Of a stretch of 64,000 nucleotides of DNA, positions 24,221-36,305 are shown piece by piece. The translations under genes and the position numbers were made by a program. This DNA is from Pseudomonas mediterranea CFBP 5447 (GTDB lineage Bacteria > Pseudomonadota > Gammaproteobacteria > Pseudomonadales > Pseudomonadaceae). The first letter of the stretch is position 1. Each line of letters opens with the position of its first letter. The stretch lies in assembly GCF_000774145.1 (NCBI RefSeq), contig NZ_KN322984.1, positions 45,380 through 109,379 of the forward strand, in the 5' to 3' direction. Below the pieces are notes generated by a model, which saw only the letters and a program-made list of their open reading frames with translations, did no database searches and was not told the DNA's origin.

Positions 24221-25663
24221 TCAGAGCAGGAAGATGGTCGCCAGTCCGAGGAAAATAAAGAACCCGCCGCTGTCGGTCATGGCGGTAATCATCACGCTCG
24301 CACCCATGGCCGGGTCACGCCCCAACCGGGCGAGGGTCATGGGGATCAACACGCCCATCAATGCCGCCAACAGCAAGTTGAGGGTCATCGCGGCCGTCAT
24401 GACCACCCCCAATGACCAACTGCCATAAAGCAGATACGCCACCACACCGATCACACCACCCCAAAGCACGCCATTGATCAGGGCCACCGCCAGCTCCTTG
24501 CGCATCAATCGCGAGGTATTGCCGGTGCTGACCTGATCCAGCGCCATGGCGCGAACGATCATGGTGATGGTCTGGTTACCGGAGTTGCCGCCAATCCCGG
24601 CAACGATGGGCATCAGCGCCGCAAGCGCCACCAACCGCTCGATGGAACCTTCGAATAAACCAATGACCCGGGAAGCGACAAACGCCGTGATCAGATTGAT
24701 CGCCAGCCAGGCCCAACGGTTGCGCAGGGATTTCCAGACCGAGGCAAAGATGTCTTCCTCTTCACGCAGACCGGCCATGTTGAGGACTTCGCTCTCGCTT
24801 TCCTCACGAATCAGGTCGACCATTTCATCGATGGTCAGACGGCCGATCAGCTTGCCGTTCTTGTCGACCACCGGGGCGGAAATCAAGTCATACCGCTCGA
24901 ACGCCTGGGCCGCATCATAGGCGTCTTCGTCCGGATGAAAACTTACCGGATCGCTGGCCATGACCTCGGAAACCTGCTTTTCCGGGTCGTTGACCAGCAA
25001 TCGCTTGATCGGCAGCACACCCTTGAGCACGCCGTCGTAGTCGACCACGAAGAGCTTGTCGGTATGCCCCGGCAGCTCCTTGAGACGACGCAGGTAGCGC
25101 AATACCACTTCAAGGCTGACATCCTCACGGATCGTCACCATCTCGAAGTCCATCAACGCACCGACCTGTTCCTCGTCATAGGACAACGCCGAGCGCACGC
25201 GCTCACGCTGCTGGCCGTCGAGGGCTTCCATCAGTTCGTGGACAACGTCCCGTGGCAGTTCGGGCGCCAGGTCGGCGAGTTCGTCGGCGTCCATTTCCTT
25301 GGCCGCCGCCAGCAACTCGTGATCATCCATGTCGGCGATCAGGGTTTCACGAACCGAGTCGGACACTTCGAGCAGGATGTCACCGTCGCGATCAGCCTTG
25401 ACCAGCTGCCAGACCGTCAGACGCTCTTCCAGCGGCAGAGCTTCAAGGATGTAGGCGACGTCGGCGGAGTGCAGGTCATCGAGCTTGCGCTGCAACTCGA
25501 CGAGGTTCTGCCGGTGCACCAGGTTCTCGACCCGGTCATGATGTGGGCCTTCCTGGCGATGCGTCAGGTCCTCCACGACCCGCTGGCGATGCAGCAGCTC
25601 AACGACTTGCGCGAGACGGTCCTGAAGGCTTTCCTGCGTTTTCTTTACTTCAATTTCGGTCAT
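24221..25663 (-). CDS. mgtE: MgtE, magnesium channel/transporter
   Basis: Mg2+-gated channel of the inner membrane. The 480-aa protein has the N domain (residues about 40-150, helical and acidic), a CBS pair (VMASDPVSFHPDEDAYDAAQAFERYDLISAPVVD...) and a C-terminal membrane part of five segments with the pore region PIVAGIGGNSGNQT. The ATG at 25661-25663 gives the usual length; an upstream ATG would add 10 residues. The 5' flank carries a GC-rich dyad (GCCCCGGCGGGGC near 25780) on its leader. Confidence 0.95.
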   Translation of the reverse strand: MTEIEVKKTQESLQDRLAQVVELLHRQRVVEDLTHRQEGPHHDRVENLVHRQNLVELQRKLDDLHSADVAYILEALPLEERLTVWQLVKADRDGDILLEVSDSVRETLIADMDDHELLAAAKEMDADELADLAPELPRDVVHELMEALDGQQRERVRSALSYDEEQVGALMDFEMVTIREDVSLEVVLRYLRRLKELPGHTDKLFVVDYDGVLKGVLPIKRLLVNDPEKQVSEVMASDPVSFHPDEDAYDAAQAFERYDLISAPVVDKNGKLIGRLTIDEMVDLIREESESEVLNMAGLREEEDIFASVWKSLRNRWAWLAINLITAFVASRVIGLFEGSIERLVALAALMPIVAGIGGNSGNQTITMIVRAMALDQVSTGNTSRLMRKELAVALINGVLWGGVIGVVAYLLYGSWSLGVVMTAAMTLNLLLAALMGVLIPMTLARLGRDPAMGASVMITAMTDSGGFFIFLGLATIFLL

Positions 25664-26028
25664 AGGCGAACTCCACTCCCAGCAGTGGGGCACGCCGGAA
25701 GGATCAATCAGTCAATTCATGATTGGTGAAACGAGGTTTTGAGTAACTACTGGGTAAGTCCATGGAAGTATTCCAAAGCCCCGGCGGGGCTGACGGGCGC
25801 AATCATACACCGCTTGGCGTTTTAAAACGTTAAAAAATCATGGCAAGAACAAGCGCTTGCGAGACAAACCTGAACGCAGGCTGAACCTGTGGAATTACGA
25901 CGATTTATCCTGAAAAGAAAACACACCACCCGGCAAAAATGGAGCGGCTACCCTGAGGTCAGTCAGCTGCTCCCACAGGTAATGAATGCATCAACTCCCA
26001 CCTTTTCATCCGCCAGGAAGGCGCTCGA
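25664..26028. other. Intergenic, divergent mgtE / secreted-protein region
   Basis: No gene seen. The GC-rich dyad GCCCCGGCGGGGC (about 25780) would form a short hairpin in the mgtE leader. I see no known Mg2+ riboswitch sequence. A degenerate fragment of the REP sequence (GCTCCCACAG) is at about 25970. Confidence 0.5.
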
Positions 26029-26553
26029 ATGCCGCTCAATCGCCATGTTTTTCTGCTCGTCACCCTGTGCTGCCTGCCTTCGCTGGCCGCCGAACACACC
26101 GTTCATCGCTGCGAAAATAGCGCAGGACATATCACCTTCACCACCTTGAGCTGCAGGACGGAAGAGAGCCTGTCTTTGCAGCGAATCCATCCGTACAGCC
26201 CTGGCACAATCGCCCCCGCCGGAGAATCGCTGCTGCCCGAAGCCGAGCACCGACAAACATCCGGCAACAAAACCAGGCGCAGGGAACCGACGGTCGTTGG
26301 CCTGCTCGAAGAGCGCTGTGGAAATCTACTGACCGCCGGGCAGCGGCGTGATGCGATCATGGACAGGCGCATCGTCACGGGCATGAGCCAGCAGGACGTG
26401 GAAAGCGCCCTCGGCAAACCGGACTCGATCAAGATCCGCAATTCGAGCATCCGCTACACCTATAAAGAGAAGAACGGCCGCAGCGCAGAGGTCGTGTTCG
26501 ATGAGAAAGGCTGTGTAAAAGGAAAATCGCAGGCAACAAAAAGCCCGCGTTAA
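26029..26553 (+). CDS. Secreted protein with SmpA/OmlA-like C-terminal segment
   Basis: Unknown role. The 174-aa protein has a signal peptide (NRHVFLLVTLCCLPSLAA, cut after about residue 21), a short Cys-containing N-terminal part (HRCENSAGHITFTTLSC, like DUF4124) and a C-terminal stretch VTGMSQQDVESALGKPDSIK...YTYKEKNGRSAEVVFDEKGCV, which resembles the fold of outer membrane SmpA/BamE-type domains. It is probably periplasmic. The stop codon lies inside the terminator hairpin. Confidence 0.7.
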   Translation: MPLNRHVFLLVTLCCLPSLAAEHTVHRCENSAGHITFTTLSCRTEESLSLQRIHPYSPGTIAPAGESLLPEAEHRQTSGNKTRRREPTVVGLLEERCGNLLTAGQRRDAIMDRRIVTGMSQQDVESALGKPDSIKIRNSSIRYTYKEKNGRSAEVVFDEKGCVKGKSQATKSPR

Positions 26554-26566
26554 ACGCGGGCTTCTT
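26537..26566. terminator. Bidirectional terminator between the secreted protein gene and tRNA-Arg
   Basis: Stem AGCCCGCGT (26542-26550) and ACGCGGGCT (26554-26562). On the minus strand it is followed by T5 (end of the tRNA transcript); on the plus strand by TTCTTG. The stop of the upstream gene is in the loop. Confidence 0.8.
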
Positions 26567-26572
26567 GATATA

Positions 26573-26649
26573 TGGTGCACTCGACAGGATTCGAACCTGT
26601 GACCGCTCGGTTCGTAGCCGAGTACTCTATCCAGCTGAGCTACGAGTGC
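26573..26649 (-). tRNA. tRNA-Arg (anticodon ACG), CCA encoded
   Basis: 77-nt cloverleaf on the reverse strand: acceptor GCACTCG/CGAGTGC, anticodon loop CTACGAA with ACG, T loop GGTTCGAATCC, terminal ACCA. The A34 is the base made into inosine by TadA. Confidence 0.95.
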
Positions 26650-26757
26650 ATGTGTTGCCGCGCATTATAGGTCGTCGAATCTTTTTGTAAAGCGCTTTTT
26701 TCCAGTAATTTCAACAACTTACTGAACAAGCCAGATGACAACGCACTACATGAATAA

Positions 26758-26848
26758 TGGCGGAGAACGGGGGATTCGAACCCCCGACACCCTTTTGAGG
26801 TGTACTCCCTTAGCAGGGGAGCGCCTTCGGCCACTCGGCCAGCTCTCC
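26758..26848 (-). tRNA. tRNA-Ser (anticodon GCT), CCA encoded
   Basis: 91-nt class II tRNA on the reverse strand: acceptor GGAGAGC.. with CGTTCTCC, anticodon loop CTGCTAA with GCT, long variable arm, T arm GGGGGTTCGAATCCCCC, encoded CCA. It lies directly downstream of rsmA, the usual gamma-proteobacterial order. Confidence 0.95.
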
Positions 26849-26910
26849 GCAACACGGGGCGTATATTAACCACCTTCATCCCCGTTTGCAAACATAAAAA
26901 TCGATAAAAA

Positions 26911-27099
26911 TTAATGGCTTGGTTCGTCGTCCTTCTCTTTCTTGATACGCAGGTAAATTTCCTCCCGGTGCACCGCGACCTCTTTCGGGGCGTTGACGCC
27001 AATACGCACTTGGTTTCCTTTGACGCCGAGCACGGTCACGGTGATTTCGCCATCGCCAATAATCAGGCTCTCTGCGCACCGACGAGTCAGAATCAGCAT
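26911..27099 (-). CDS. rsmA: CsrA/RsmA, post-transcriptional regulator
   Basis: RNA-binding dimer that blocks or stabilizes mRNAs at GGA motifs; in Pseudomonas it represses secondary metabolism and is titrated by RsmX/Y/Z RNAs. The 62-aa protein starts [16 protein letters not shown] and contains [25 protein letters not shown], the conserved core with the RNA-contact Arg in VHREE. The ATG at 27097-27099 has GAGGAG upstream. It follows lysC after a terminator. Confidence 0.97.
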   Translation of the reverse strand: MLILTRRCAESLIIGDGEITVTVLGVKGNQVRIGVNAPKEVAVHREEIYLRIKKEKDDEPSH

Positions 27100-27242
27100 A
27101 CCTTTCTCCTCACGCAATTCAGTTCAGGGACTACAAGTCTGCAAAACAAGGGCGTCGGACCTGCAACCACAACGGTCGCAGCCTACAGGCCTCAGTATTG
27201 ACCAGCGCGAGCAAAAGAACAGTTTTGAGACGCGCCATTCGA

Positions 27243-27274
27243 AAAAACAAAGGGCGCGGTAAAACCGCGCCCTC
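27243..27274 (-). terminator. Rho-independent terminator of lysC
   Basis: On the reverse strand, stem GAGGGCGCGG with CCGCGCCCTT around a TTTTA loop, followed by TGTTTTTTC. It separates lysC from rsmA, so rsmA must have its own promoter. Confidence 0.82.
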
Positions 27275-27285
27275 GGGACAACGCC

Positions 27286-28527
27286 TTATTCGCCCTGTCG
27301 GGCGGCTGCGTCGAGTTCGAAAGCCGTGTGCAGGGCACGCACGGCCAGTTCCAGGTATTTCTCTTCGATCACCACGGAAACCTTGATTTCCGAAGTCGAG
27401 ATCATCTGGATATTGATGCTTTCCTTGGCCAGGGATTCGAACATGCGGCTGGCCACGCCTGCGTGGGAGCGCATGCCGACGCCGACGATCGACACCTTGG
27501 CGATCTTGGTGTCCCCCACCACTTCCCGGGCACCGATCTCGGCTGCGGTCTTCTTCAGCACGGCTTCGGCGGCCTGGTAGTCGTTGCGGTGCACAGTGAA
27601 GGTGAAGTCGGTGGTGTTATCGTGCGCGACGTTCTGCACGATCATGTCGACTTCGATGTTCGCGGCACTGATCGGGCCGAGAATCTTGAAGGCCACGCCG
27701 GGGGTGTCTGGCACGCCACGGATGGTCAGCTTGGCTTCATCGCGGTTGAAGGCGATGCCGGAAATGATCGGCTGTTCCATGGATTCCTCTTCATCAATAG
27801 TAATGAGGGTGCCCGGACCCTCTTTGAAGCTGTGCAGGACGCGCAGCGGAACATTGTACTTGCCAGCGAATTCGACCGCCCGGATCTGCAACACCTTCGA
27901 GCCGAGACTGGCCATTTCCAGCATCTCTTCGAAGGTGATCTTGTCCAGGCGCTGAGCCACGGGAACCACTCGCGGGTCGGTGGTGTAGACGCCATCCACA
28001 TCGGTGTAGATCTGGCATTCGTCAGCCTTGAGGGCTGCCGCCAGCGCAACACCGGTGGTGTCGGAACCGCCACGACCGAGGGTGGTGATGTTGCCGTGCT
28101 CGTCCACGCCCTGGAAACCGGCGACCACTACGACGCGACCAGCCTTCAGGTCAGCGCGAATCTTCTGATCGTCGATCTGCAGGATACGCGCCTTGTTGTG
28201 CGCGCTGTCCGTCAGGATACGCACCTGGTTGCCGGTGTAGGACACCGCCGGCACGCCACGCTTCATCAGCGCCATGGCCAGCAAGGCGATAGTCACCTGC
28301 TCGCCGGTGGACACGATCACATCCAGTTCACGGGGAACCGGCTGCTGCTCGCCGCTGATTTGCTTGGCCAGATCGATCAGACGGTTGGTTTCGCCGCTCA
28401 TTGCCGACAGCACAACCACCAGGTCATCGCCCGCATCACGGAATTTCTTAACCTTGTCGGCGACTTGTTCGATTCTCTCGACAGTGCCGACCGAGGTGCC
28501 TCCAAATTTCTGTACGATCAAAGCCAT
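27286..28527 (-). CDS. lysC: Aspartate kinase LysC
   Basis: Phosphorylates aspartate in the common path to lysine, threonine and methionine. The 413-aa protein has the kinase domain (ALIVQKFGGTSVGTVERI, VVAGFQG, GRGGSDTTGVALAAALKADECQIYTDVDGVYT) and two ACT regulatory domains, with the feedback-binding sequence GVGMRSHAGVASRMFESLA. The ATG at 28525-28527 gives the standard length. An internal start for a separate beta subunit is present (see separate entry). Confidence 0.97.
   Translation of the reverse strand: MALIVQKFGGTSVGTVERIEQVADKVKKFRDAGDDLVVVLSAMSGETNRLIDLAKQISGEQQPVPRELDVIVSTGEQVTIALLAMALMKRGVPAVSYTGNQVRILTDSAHNKARILQIDDQKIRADLKAGRVVVVAGFQGVDEHGNITTLGRGGSDTTGVALAAALKADECQIYTDVDGVYTTDPRVVPVAQRLDKITFEEMLEMASLGSKVLQIRAVEFAGKYNVPLRVLHSFKEGPGTLITIDEEESMEQPIISGIAFNRDEAKLTIRGVPDTPGVAFKILGPISAANIEVDMIVQNVAHDNTTDFTFTVHRNDYQAAEAVLKKTAAEIGAREVVGDTKIAKVSIVGVGMRSHAGVASRMFESLAKESINIQMISTSEIKVSVVIEEKYLELAVRALHTAFELDAAARQGE
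27778..27792 (-). promoter_or_regulatory. Probable internal ribosome site and ATG for LysC beta subunit
   Basis: GAAGAGGAATCC directly precedes an in-frame ATG (codon 250 of lysC, protein start MEQPIISG). Translation from here would yield the 164-aa ACT regulatory domains alone. Separate beta subunits made in this way are known for alpha2-beta2 aspartate kinases such as that of Corynebacterium and Bacillus; this site has good strength and position but is inferred. Confidence 0.65.
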
Positions 28528-28614
28528 TTCAAAGCCGCCTCTGCCCATGAAGGGCGCCCAATAGTTACTACGGCGGTCGGGCCCGCGACTAGACCGCGAG
28601 CCCGAAGCACCGCC

Positions 28615-31236
<2,622 letters not shown>

Positions 31237-31381
31237 TAGGTTCTTCCACGGAGGCTGCGGCCAAAGGCCTGTGCAAAACGTCAACAGACGAAGCAACGGC
31301 AAAGGGCCGCATTATATCGGCCCTGCGCTTGGGGTACAGCGTGTTATGCGATAGAAACTGTCAATTGGGTCGCTTGGGCGA

Positions 31382-32386
31382 TCAGTTGCCGGAAAATTCG
31401 ACGAAAGTGGCAATCACCCGGTCGATTTGCGCAGCGCTGACGTCCAGGTGCGTCACCATCCGCAGGCGCGGTGCGGCAATGAGCTTGATGCCCCGCTCGG
31501 CGGCAAATGCCTTGAGCGCCTCGGCCCGTTCGCCCATGTGCACATAAACCATGTTGGTCTGCACCGGCTCGACCTCATAACCCGCCGCCTGCAACCCTTC
31601 GGCAAGGCGCCGGGCATTGGCATGGTCGTCGGCCAGGCGCTGGACCTGATGATCGAGGGCATACAGCCCCGCTGCGGCCAGGATCCCGGCCTGGCGCATA
31701 CCGCCGCCAACCATCTTGCGCAACCGGCGCGCCTTGTCGATCAAGCCGACGCTGCCGCACAGGACCGAACCGACCGGCGCCCCCAGGCCTTTGGACAGGC
31801 ACACCGACACCGAATCGAAATGCTGGGTGATCTCCCGCGCGTCGACATCGAGCTTGACCGCCGCGTTGTACAAGCGGGCGCCGTCCAGGTGCAGCGCCAA
31901 GCTGTGCTCCTGGGTGAAGCGCCGAGCGCGGGCCAGGTACTCCAATGGCAGCACCTTGCCTTGCATGGTGTTTTCCAGGGCCAGCAGGCGGGTGCGGGCA
32001 AAGTGGAAGTCATCAGGCTTGATCGCCGCGGCGACTTGCGCCAGGTCCAGGGAACCGTCCGCCTGCACCTCCAGGGGCTGGGGCTGGATCGAACCGAGCA
32101 CCGCCGCGCCGCCGCCTTCGTATTTGTAGGTGTGGGCCTGCTGGCCGACGATGTACTCATCGCCACGCTCACAATGAGCCATCAACCCCAGCAGGTTGCT
32201 CATGGTGCCACTGGGCACGAACAGCCCCGCCGCGAACCCCAGGCGCCCGGCGAGTTCGGCTTCGAGCCGATTGACAGTCGGGTCCTCGCCGTACACGTCA
32301 TCGCCGGTCGGCGCGCCGGCCATGACATCCAGCATGGCGGCGGAAGGTTGGGTGACCGTGTCGCTGCGAAGATCGATAACGCTCAT
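31382..32386 (-). CDS. ltaE: Low-specificity threonine aldolase
   Basis: PLP enzyme that splits threonine/allo-threonine into glycine and acetaldehyde. The 334-aa protein has the family start [11 protein letters not shown], the His stack ([11 protein letters not shown]), the [16 protein letters not shown] segment, the Asp in [13 protein letters not shown] and the PLP lysine in [15 protein letters not shown]. It is a normal-length single gene with no clear partner. Confidence 0.95.
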   Translation of the reverse strand: MSVIDLRSDTVTQPSAAMLDVMAGAPTGDDVYGEDPTVNRLEAELAGRLGFAAGLFVPSGTMSNLLGLMAHCERGDEYIVGQQAHTYKYEGGGAAVLGSIQPQPLEVQADGSLDLAQVAAAIKPDDFHFARTRLLALENTMQGKVLPLEYLARARRFTQEHSLALHLDGARLYNAAVKLDVDAREITQHFDSVSVCLSKGLGAPVGSVLCGSVGLIDKARRLRKMVGGGMRQAGILAAAGLYALDHQVQRLADDHANARRLAEGLQAAGYEVEPVQTNMVYVHMGERAEALKAFAAERGIKLIAAPRLRMVTHLDVSAAQIDRVIATFVEFSGN

Positions 32387-32489
32387 GAATCTGGCCTCGG
32401 GTGCTGGTGGAAGGAATTCCCTTTCGAAGGGTAATTACTGCGGTCATGGCGATGAATAATCAAGACCGCCAGAAGGAAAAGACACACCC

Positions 32490-32580
32490 TGTGGGAGCGA
32501 GCCTGCTCGCGATAGCGGTGGTTCAGCTTGCAGCGATGCTGGATGTACGACCGCCATCGCGAGCAGGCTCGCCCCCACAG
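32490..32580. repeat. REP doublet
   Basis: Inverted pair of the TGTGGGAGCGAGCCTGCTCGCGAT family, second copy slightly changed (GGCTCGCCCCCACAG). It sits between the start of ltaE and the FMN riboswitch. Confidence 0.9.
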
Positions 32581-32630
32581 GAGGTTATGTGTTAAAAATC
32601 CTGCGCCGCCACATAGCGTAGCGGCAAAAC

Positions 32631-32795
32631 GTTCTCAGGGCGGGGTGTAATTCCCCACCGGCGGTAATTGCACGCAAGGTGCATAGCCCGCGAGCGCTTG
32701 GCGATGCACGGCTTATTACAGTGCGGCGGCAAGGTCAGCAGACCCGGTGTGATCCCGGGGCCGACGGTCATAGTCCGGATGAAGAGAGAACGGGA
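32631..32795 (+). promoter_or_regulatory. FMN riboswitch (RFN element)
   Basis: All conserved blocks of the FMN aptamer are present in order: CTCAGGGCGGGGTG, CCCCACCGGCGGTAAT, AGCCCGCGAGCG, GGTCAGCAGACCCGGTG, CGGGGCCGACGGTCATAGTCCGGATG, AGAGAACGGGAT. It lies 100 bp ahead of the lumazine synthase gene, so FMN would repress that gene. No T-rich terminator follows; a hairpin over the ribosome site does. Confidence 0.95.
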
Positions 32796-32865
32796 TCGGC
32801 ACCCAAGGACCGCTTGCGACTATCTGTGCGCAGCGCATCCTCGACTCCCCTTCGATTCATGACGC

Positions 32866-32886
32866 CCTGTTTTTCACACAAACAGG
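32866..32886 (+). promoter_or_regulatory. Hairpin over the ribH ribosome-binding site
   Basis: CCTGTTT pairs with AAACAGG over a 7-nt loop, and the second arm holds the AGGA of the ribosome-binding site (AACAGGAACC, 5-8 nt before the ATG). This fits a riboswitch that controls translation start. Confidence 0.6.
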
Positions 32887-32895
32887 AACCAGAAC

Positions 32896-33402
32896 ATGCA
32901 ACCCACTGCAATCGACAGCAAAATCAAACATCCGGGCGAACGCGTTGCGTTCATCCAGGCCTGCTGGCACAAGGAAATTGTCGACCAGAGCCGTCACGGC
33001 TTCGTCGCGGAAATGCTCAACCAGGGCTACCAGGAAAGTGATATCGACTTCTTCGAAGTCGGTGGCGCCTTCGAGATCCCGCTGCATGCCAAGCTGCTGG
33101 CCAAATCCGGCCGTTACGCCGGCATCGCCGCCGCCGGCCTGGTGGTGGATGGCGGCATCTACCGGCATGAGTTCGTCGCCCAATCGGTGATCAGCGGCCT
33201 GATGCAGGTGCAGCTGGAAACCGAGGTACCGGTGTTCTCGGTGGTGCTCACGCCGCACCACTTCCATGCTGGGGAAGAGCACCAGAAGTTCTTTTTCGAG
33301 CACTTCGTGCACAAGGGCCAGGAAGCGGCGAAGACCTGCGCCGATACGCTGCACAAGACCCGGGCGTTGCGTCGTAGCGAACAGCGCGCCTTAGCCGTCT
33401 AA
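32896..33402 (+). CDS. ribH: Type II 6,7-dimethyl-8-ribityllumazine synthase (RibH2)
   Basis: Makes the riboflavin precursor from a diaminouracil and a butanone phosphate. The 168-aa protein has HxxxCWHKEIVDQS, EVGGAFEIPLHAKLL (the GAFEIP motif) and TPHHFHAGEEHQKFFFEHFV, features of the decameric type II enzyme first described in Brucella and Mesorhizobium rather than the icosahedral type. A housekeeping RibH must lie elsewhere in the genome; this copy is under an FMN riboswitch. Confidence 0.9.
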   Translation: MQPTAIDSKIKHPGERVAFIQACWHKEIVDQSRHGFVAEMLNQGYQESDIDFFEVGGAFEIPLHAKLLAKSGRYAGIAAAGLVVDGGIYRHEFVAQSVISGLMQVQLETEVPVFSVVLTPHHFHAGEEHQKFFFEHFVHKGQEAAKTCADTLHKTRALRRSEQRALAV

Positions 33403-33415
33403 ACACCGAACCCAA

Positions 33416-33505
33416 TGTGGGAGCGAGCCTGCTCGCGATGACGGAGTGTCAGTCACTGTCAATGTTGACTGATGCTCCGCTATCGCGAGCAGGCTCGCTC
33501 CCACA
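33416..33505. repeat. REP doublet between convergent ribH and astE
   Basis: Inverted pair of the TGTGGGAGCGAGCCTGCTCGCGAT family with about 45 bp between arms. It is between two convergent stops. Confidence 0.9.
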
Positions 33506-33522
33506 AAGGTTCGGCGTTGGAT

Positions 33523-34530
33523 TCAGGCCAGGTTTTCATCCGTGGCCGGCACAATCAGGATGCCCGCCCGCAAGCCATTCTTCACCTTGGGGTTGGGGAA
33601 GATGATCCGCGCACCCTCTTCTTCGATCACCCAACGGGTCTGGGCGATGTCTTCGGCCAGCACATAGCCTTTTCCCAGCTCCGAAAAGTTTTCGATGTCC
33701 GCCGGCAGGTTCAGGCGGAAGCTGTCGCTGTGCTTGATGATTTCCCGAGCCACGCTGAACAGTTGCAGGCCATCCAGCCCTTCGTCCAGCTCAGGCTCGT
33801 TGCCTTCGATGATCTGCTTCAGGCGGGTTTCCAGCAGGCTGACGTTGACGCCTTCGTTCTCCCCGAACGGCCGGGCCTTGCCCAGTTCCAGGGTAAAGGA
33901 TTCGGCGCCGAGCTGGTCGTAGGTATAGGCACTGAACACGATGGACGGCTTGTTCTGCAGCAACACCGCTTCCATGCCCGCCGCACGCAGGCGGGCCAAT
34001 TCACGACGTGAGTGCTGGCGACCTTCCTTCCAGGGGTACAGGGCGAACTGTTCGATCTTCGAGCCGCGGATGGCCGTGTGCAGGTCGTAATGCAAGCGAC
34101 TGCGCTCTGGCCGGTTGAAGAAGCTGGCAGCCAGCCGCTCCAGCTCGCACGCCCGCAGCGCTTCCGGGCCGCCGCTCAGTTCATGACGGCCATTGAACAG
34201 CCGGTTGACGTCCTGCTCGACGAAACGCTCACCGCGGCGGATGGCCTCGGGATTGCCGAACAGGAACAGAATGCGTGCCCGAGGCTTCACGTCACCACGG
34301 GCGATGTCATGCAGCAGCCGGTCGAGCAATTCGATTGGCGCGGTTTCGTTACCGTGGATCCCCGCCGACAACAGCAGGTCCAGGCCATTATCCCGGGCTT
34401 CGGGCGGCTTGACCTCCAGCGCGCCCTCGCTCAACCAGCGCATCCGCACGCCTTCGACAGTCAGTTGAGTCTTCTCCGCCGGTTCACGGCCGGCGAGGGT
34501 CAGTTCAAGCAGTTTGCCGAGGGCGAGCAT
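33523..34530 (-). CDS. astE: Succinylglutamate desuccinylase AstE
   Basis: Final step of arginine succinyltransferase catabolism: succinylglutamate to succinate and glutamate. Zinc peptidase M14-like. The 335-aa protein has the zinc motif [20 protein letters not shown] (HxxE), the second His in [15 protein letters not shown] and the catalytic Glu in [14 protein letters not shown]. It ends the aru/ast gene set after a small unknown gene. Confidence 0.96.
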   Translation of the reverse strand: MLALGKLLELTLAGREPAEKTQLTVEGVRMRWLSEGALEVKPPEARDNGLDLLLSAGIHGNETAPIELLDRLLHDIARGDVKPRARILFLFGNPEAIRRGERFVEQDVNRLFNGRHELSGGPEALRACELERLAASFFNRPERSRLHYDLHTAIRGSKIEQFALYPWKEGRQHSRRELARLRAAGMEAVLLQNKPSIVFSAYTYDQLGAESFTLELGKARPFGENEGVNVSLLETRLKQIIEGNEPELDEGLDGLQLFSVAREIIKHSDSFRLNLPADIENFSELGKGYVLAEDIAQTRWVIEEEGARIIFPNPKVKNGLRAGILIVPATDENLA

Positions 34531-34542
34531 AGCGCGGTTTCC

Positions 34543-34830
34543 TTAATGGTCGTGGCCGCAATCCGGCCCATGGACATGGTCATCGTCGCCGAGATCGGCC
34601 GGTTCCATTTCCAACTGCAGGCTGACCAAGTTGGTTGCCAACGGGCGCAACAACAGGTTGGCATATTCCTCATCCCCTTCCTCGACGTCCACGCCGATCA
34701 GCAGCTGACCGCGGCCGTCCTGCTGGATCCACAACTCCTTGCCCTGCCACATCACCGCCACGCGGGTGCAAGAGGTTTCCAACTGGGTGCCGTCGGTGTC
34801 TTCAAGAATCAGCTGCAGTGCATCGCTCAT
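34543..34830 (-). CDS. Small conserved-looking protein within the ast operon, His-rich C-terminus
   Basis: Function unknown. The 95-aa protein has a hydrophobic/acidic core (LQLILEDTDGTQLETSCTRVAVMWQGKELWIQQDGRGQLLIGVDVEEGDEEYANLLLRP) and a tail with alternating Asp/His (DDDHVHGPDCGHDH) plus Cys, which looks suited to bind a transition metal. It lies 12 bp from astE and 69 bp after astB, so is part of the same transcript. The zinc-dependent astE beside it makes a metal-supply role imaginable, but unproved. Confidence 0.75.
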   Translation of the reverse strand: MSDALQLILEDTDGTQLETSCTRVAVMWQGKELWIQQDGRGQLLIGVDVEEGDEEYANLLLRPLATNLVSLQLEMEPADLGDDDHVHGPDCGHDH

Positions 34831-34899
34831 GTTTTTACGTTCTCGTCTGGAGATAAGGCCACGCGCCCTGCTTTGACTGTAGTCAGGTCGCGCGCGCTT

Positions 34900-36246
34900 T
34901 CAATTGATCTGGAAAGGATAAACCGCGCCAAGTTTAAGGATTTGTGTCAGTTCATCCAGTGCCGACCGGCATTCGAGCAGCAATTGCGGGTCCGCCAGGT
35001 CGCTTTCGGTCATACGGTCGCGGTAATGCCGCTCGACCCATTGGGTCAGCGAATCGTACAACGGCGCCGTCATGATAACCCCTGGATTGACGGCCGCCAG
35101 TTCGGGTTCATTGAGGGCCACGCGCAGCCTCAGGCAAGCCGGGCCGCCACCGTTCTGCATGCTCTGCTTGAGGTCGAAGACCTTTACTTCGCGAATCACC
35201 CCGCCAGAGCCCGTCAGGCCTTGCAGGTATTGCCAGACACGCGGGTTGCTGCGGCACTCCTCCGGCACGATCAACAGCATCGAGCCGTCGGGACGCGACA
35301 GCAGCTGGCTATTGAACAGGTAGGAACGTACCGCGTCATCGACGCTAACCGCCGAACGCGGCACACACACAGACTGAAAAGTCCCACCGACCTTGGCGAG
35401 TTTGCCGCTCAGTTCGGCGAGCATCTTGTCGGTCTCGAGAAACGCGTCCTCGTGATAGAACAACACCTCGCCATTGCCGACCGCGATCACGTCGTTGTGA
35501 AACACGCCCTGGTCGATCACCGACGGGTTCTGTTGGGCGTACACCACGCCCTCTTCCCGCAGGCCATGCAAACGGGCGACCGCGCGGGACGCTTCGAGGG
35601 TCTGGCGGGCCGGGTATTTCTGCGGCGCCGGGTACCGGGTGTCGAAAGCACTGCGACCGAACACGAAGAACTCGACGCCCGCCTCACCGTAGCTCCGGCA
35701 GAAACGGGTGTGGTTGGCCGCCCCTTCGTCGCCGAACTGCGCCACCGCCGGCAACGCGGAGTGATGGGCAAAGTGCTGTTGATCGGCAAACATCGCCCCC
35801 AGTACGCGACTGGTGGTCGGATGCTCGATGCTGCGATGGTATTTGCAGTTCAGGTTGGCGGCGGTGAAATGCACGCGGCCATCCGCGGTATCGGCGCTTG
35901 GGCTGACGGTGGCGGCGTTGGCCACCCACATGCTGGAGGCCGAGCAACTGGCGACCAGCAGTGGCATCGCTTCTTTCGCGGCCTGCTGGATGACCTCGGC
36001 GTCGCTGCCGGCAAAGCCCAACCGGCGCAGGGCAGCCACGTCGGGGCGCTCCTGTGGCGCCAGTACACCCTGCTGGAAGCCCATGTCCATCAGCGCTTTC
36101 ATTTTCGCCAGGCCCTGCAATGCTGCTTCCTTTGGATTGGAGCACGCCTGGCTGTTGCTCTGGGACGCGACGTTGCCGTACGAGAGCCCGCCGTAGTTAT
36201 GGGTCGGCCCCACTAGACCGTCAAAGTTGACTTCAAAGGATTTCAT
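34900..36246 (-). CDS. astB: N-succinylarginine dihydrolase AstB
   Basis: Hydrolyses succinylarginine to succinylornithine, CO2 and ammonia. The 448-aa protein has the family start [21 protein letters not shown] and the catalytic Cys in [11 protein letters not shown] (about residue 371), with [15 protein letters not shown] around the catalytic His. Normal length. It lies in the aru/ast gene set, separated from astD by a REP pair. Confidence 0.97.
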   Translation of the reverse strand: MKSFEVNFDGLVGPTHNYGGLSYGNVASQSNSQACSNPKEAALQGLAKMKALMDMGFQQGVLAPQERPDVAALRRLGFAGSDAEVIQQAAKEAMPLLVASCSASSMWVANAATVSPSADTADGRVHFTAANLNCKYHRSIEHPTTSRVLGAMFADQQHFAHHSALPAVAQFGDEGAANHTRFCRSYGEAGVEFFVFGRSAFDTRYPAPQKYPARQTLEASRAVARLHGLREEGVVYAQQNPSVIDQGVFHNDVIAVGNGEVLFYHEDAFLETDKMLAELSGKLAKVGGTFQSVCVPRSAVSVDDAVRSYLFNSQLLSRPDGSMLLIVPEECRSNPRVWQYLQGLTGSGGVIREVKVFDLKQSMQNGGGPACLRLRVALNEPELAAVNPGVIMTAPLYDSLTQWVERHYRDRMTESDLADPQLLLECRSALDELTQILKLGAVYPFQIN

Positions 36247-36305
36247 CAGCGAGGCTCCACGAGGATCTGTTTTTTATAGGCATCAAGTAACAACGGCGGC
36301 GCTGC

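Noticed and set aside
34012..36216. A 734-codon open frame antisense to astE, the small gene and astB
   Set aside because: It crosses three genes of the ast operon on the opposite strand and lacks any recognisable protein features.
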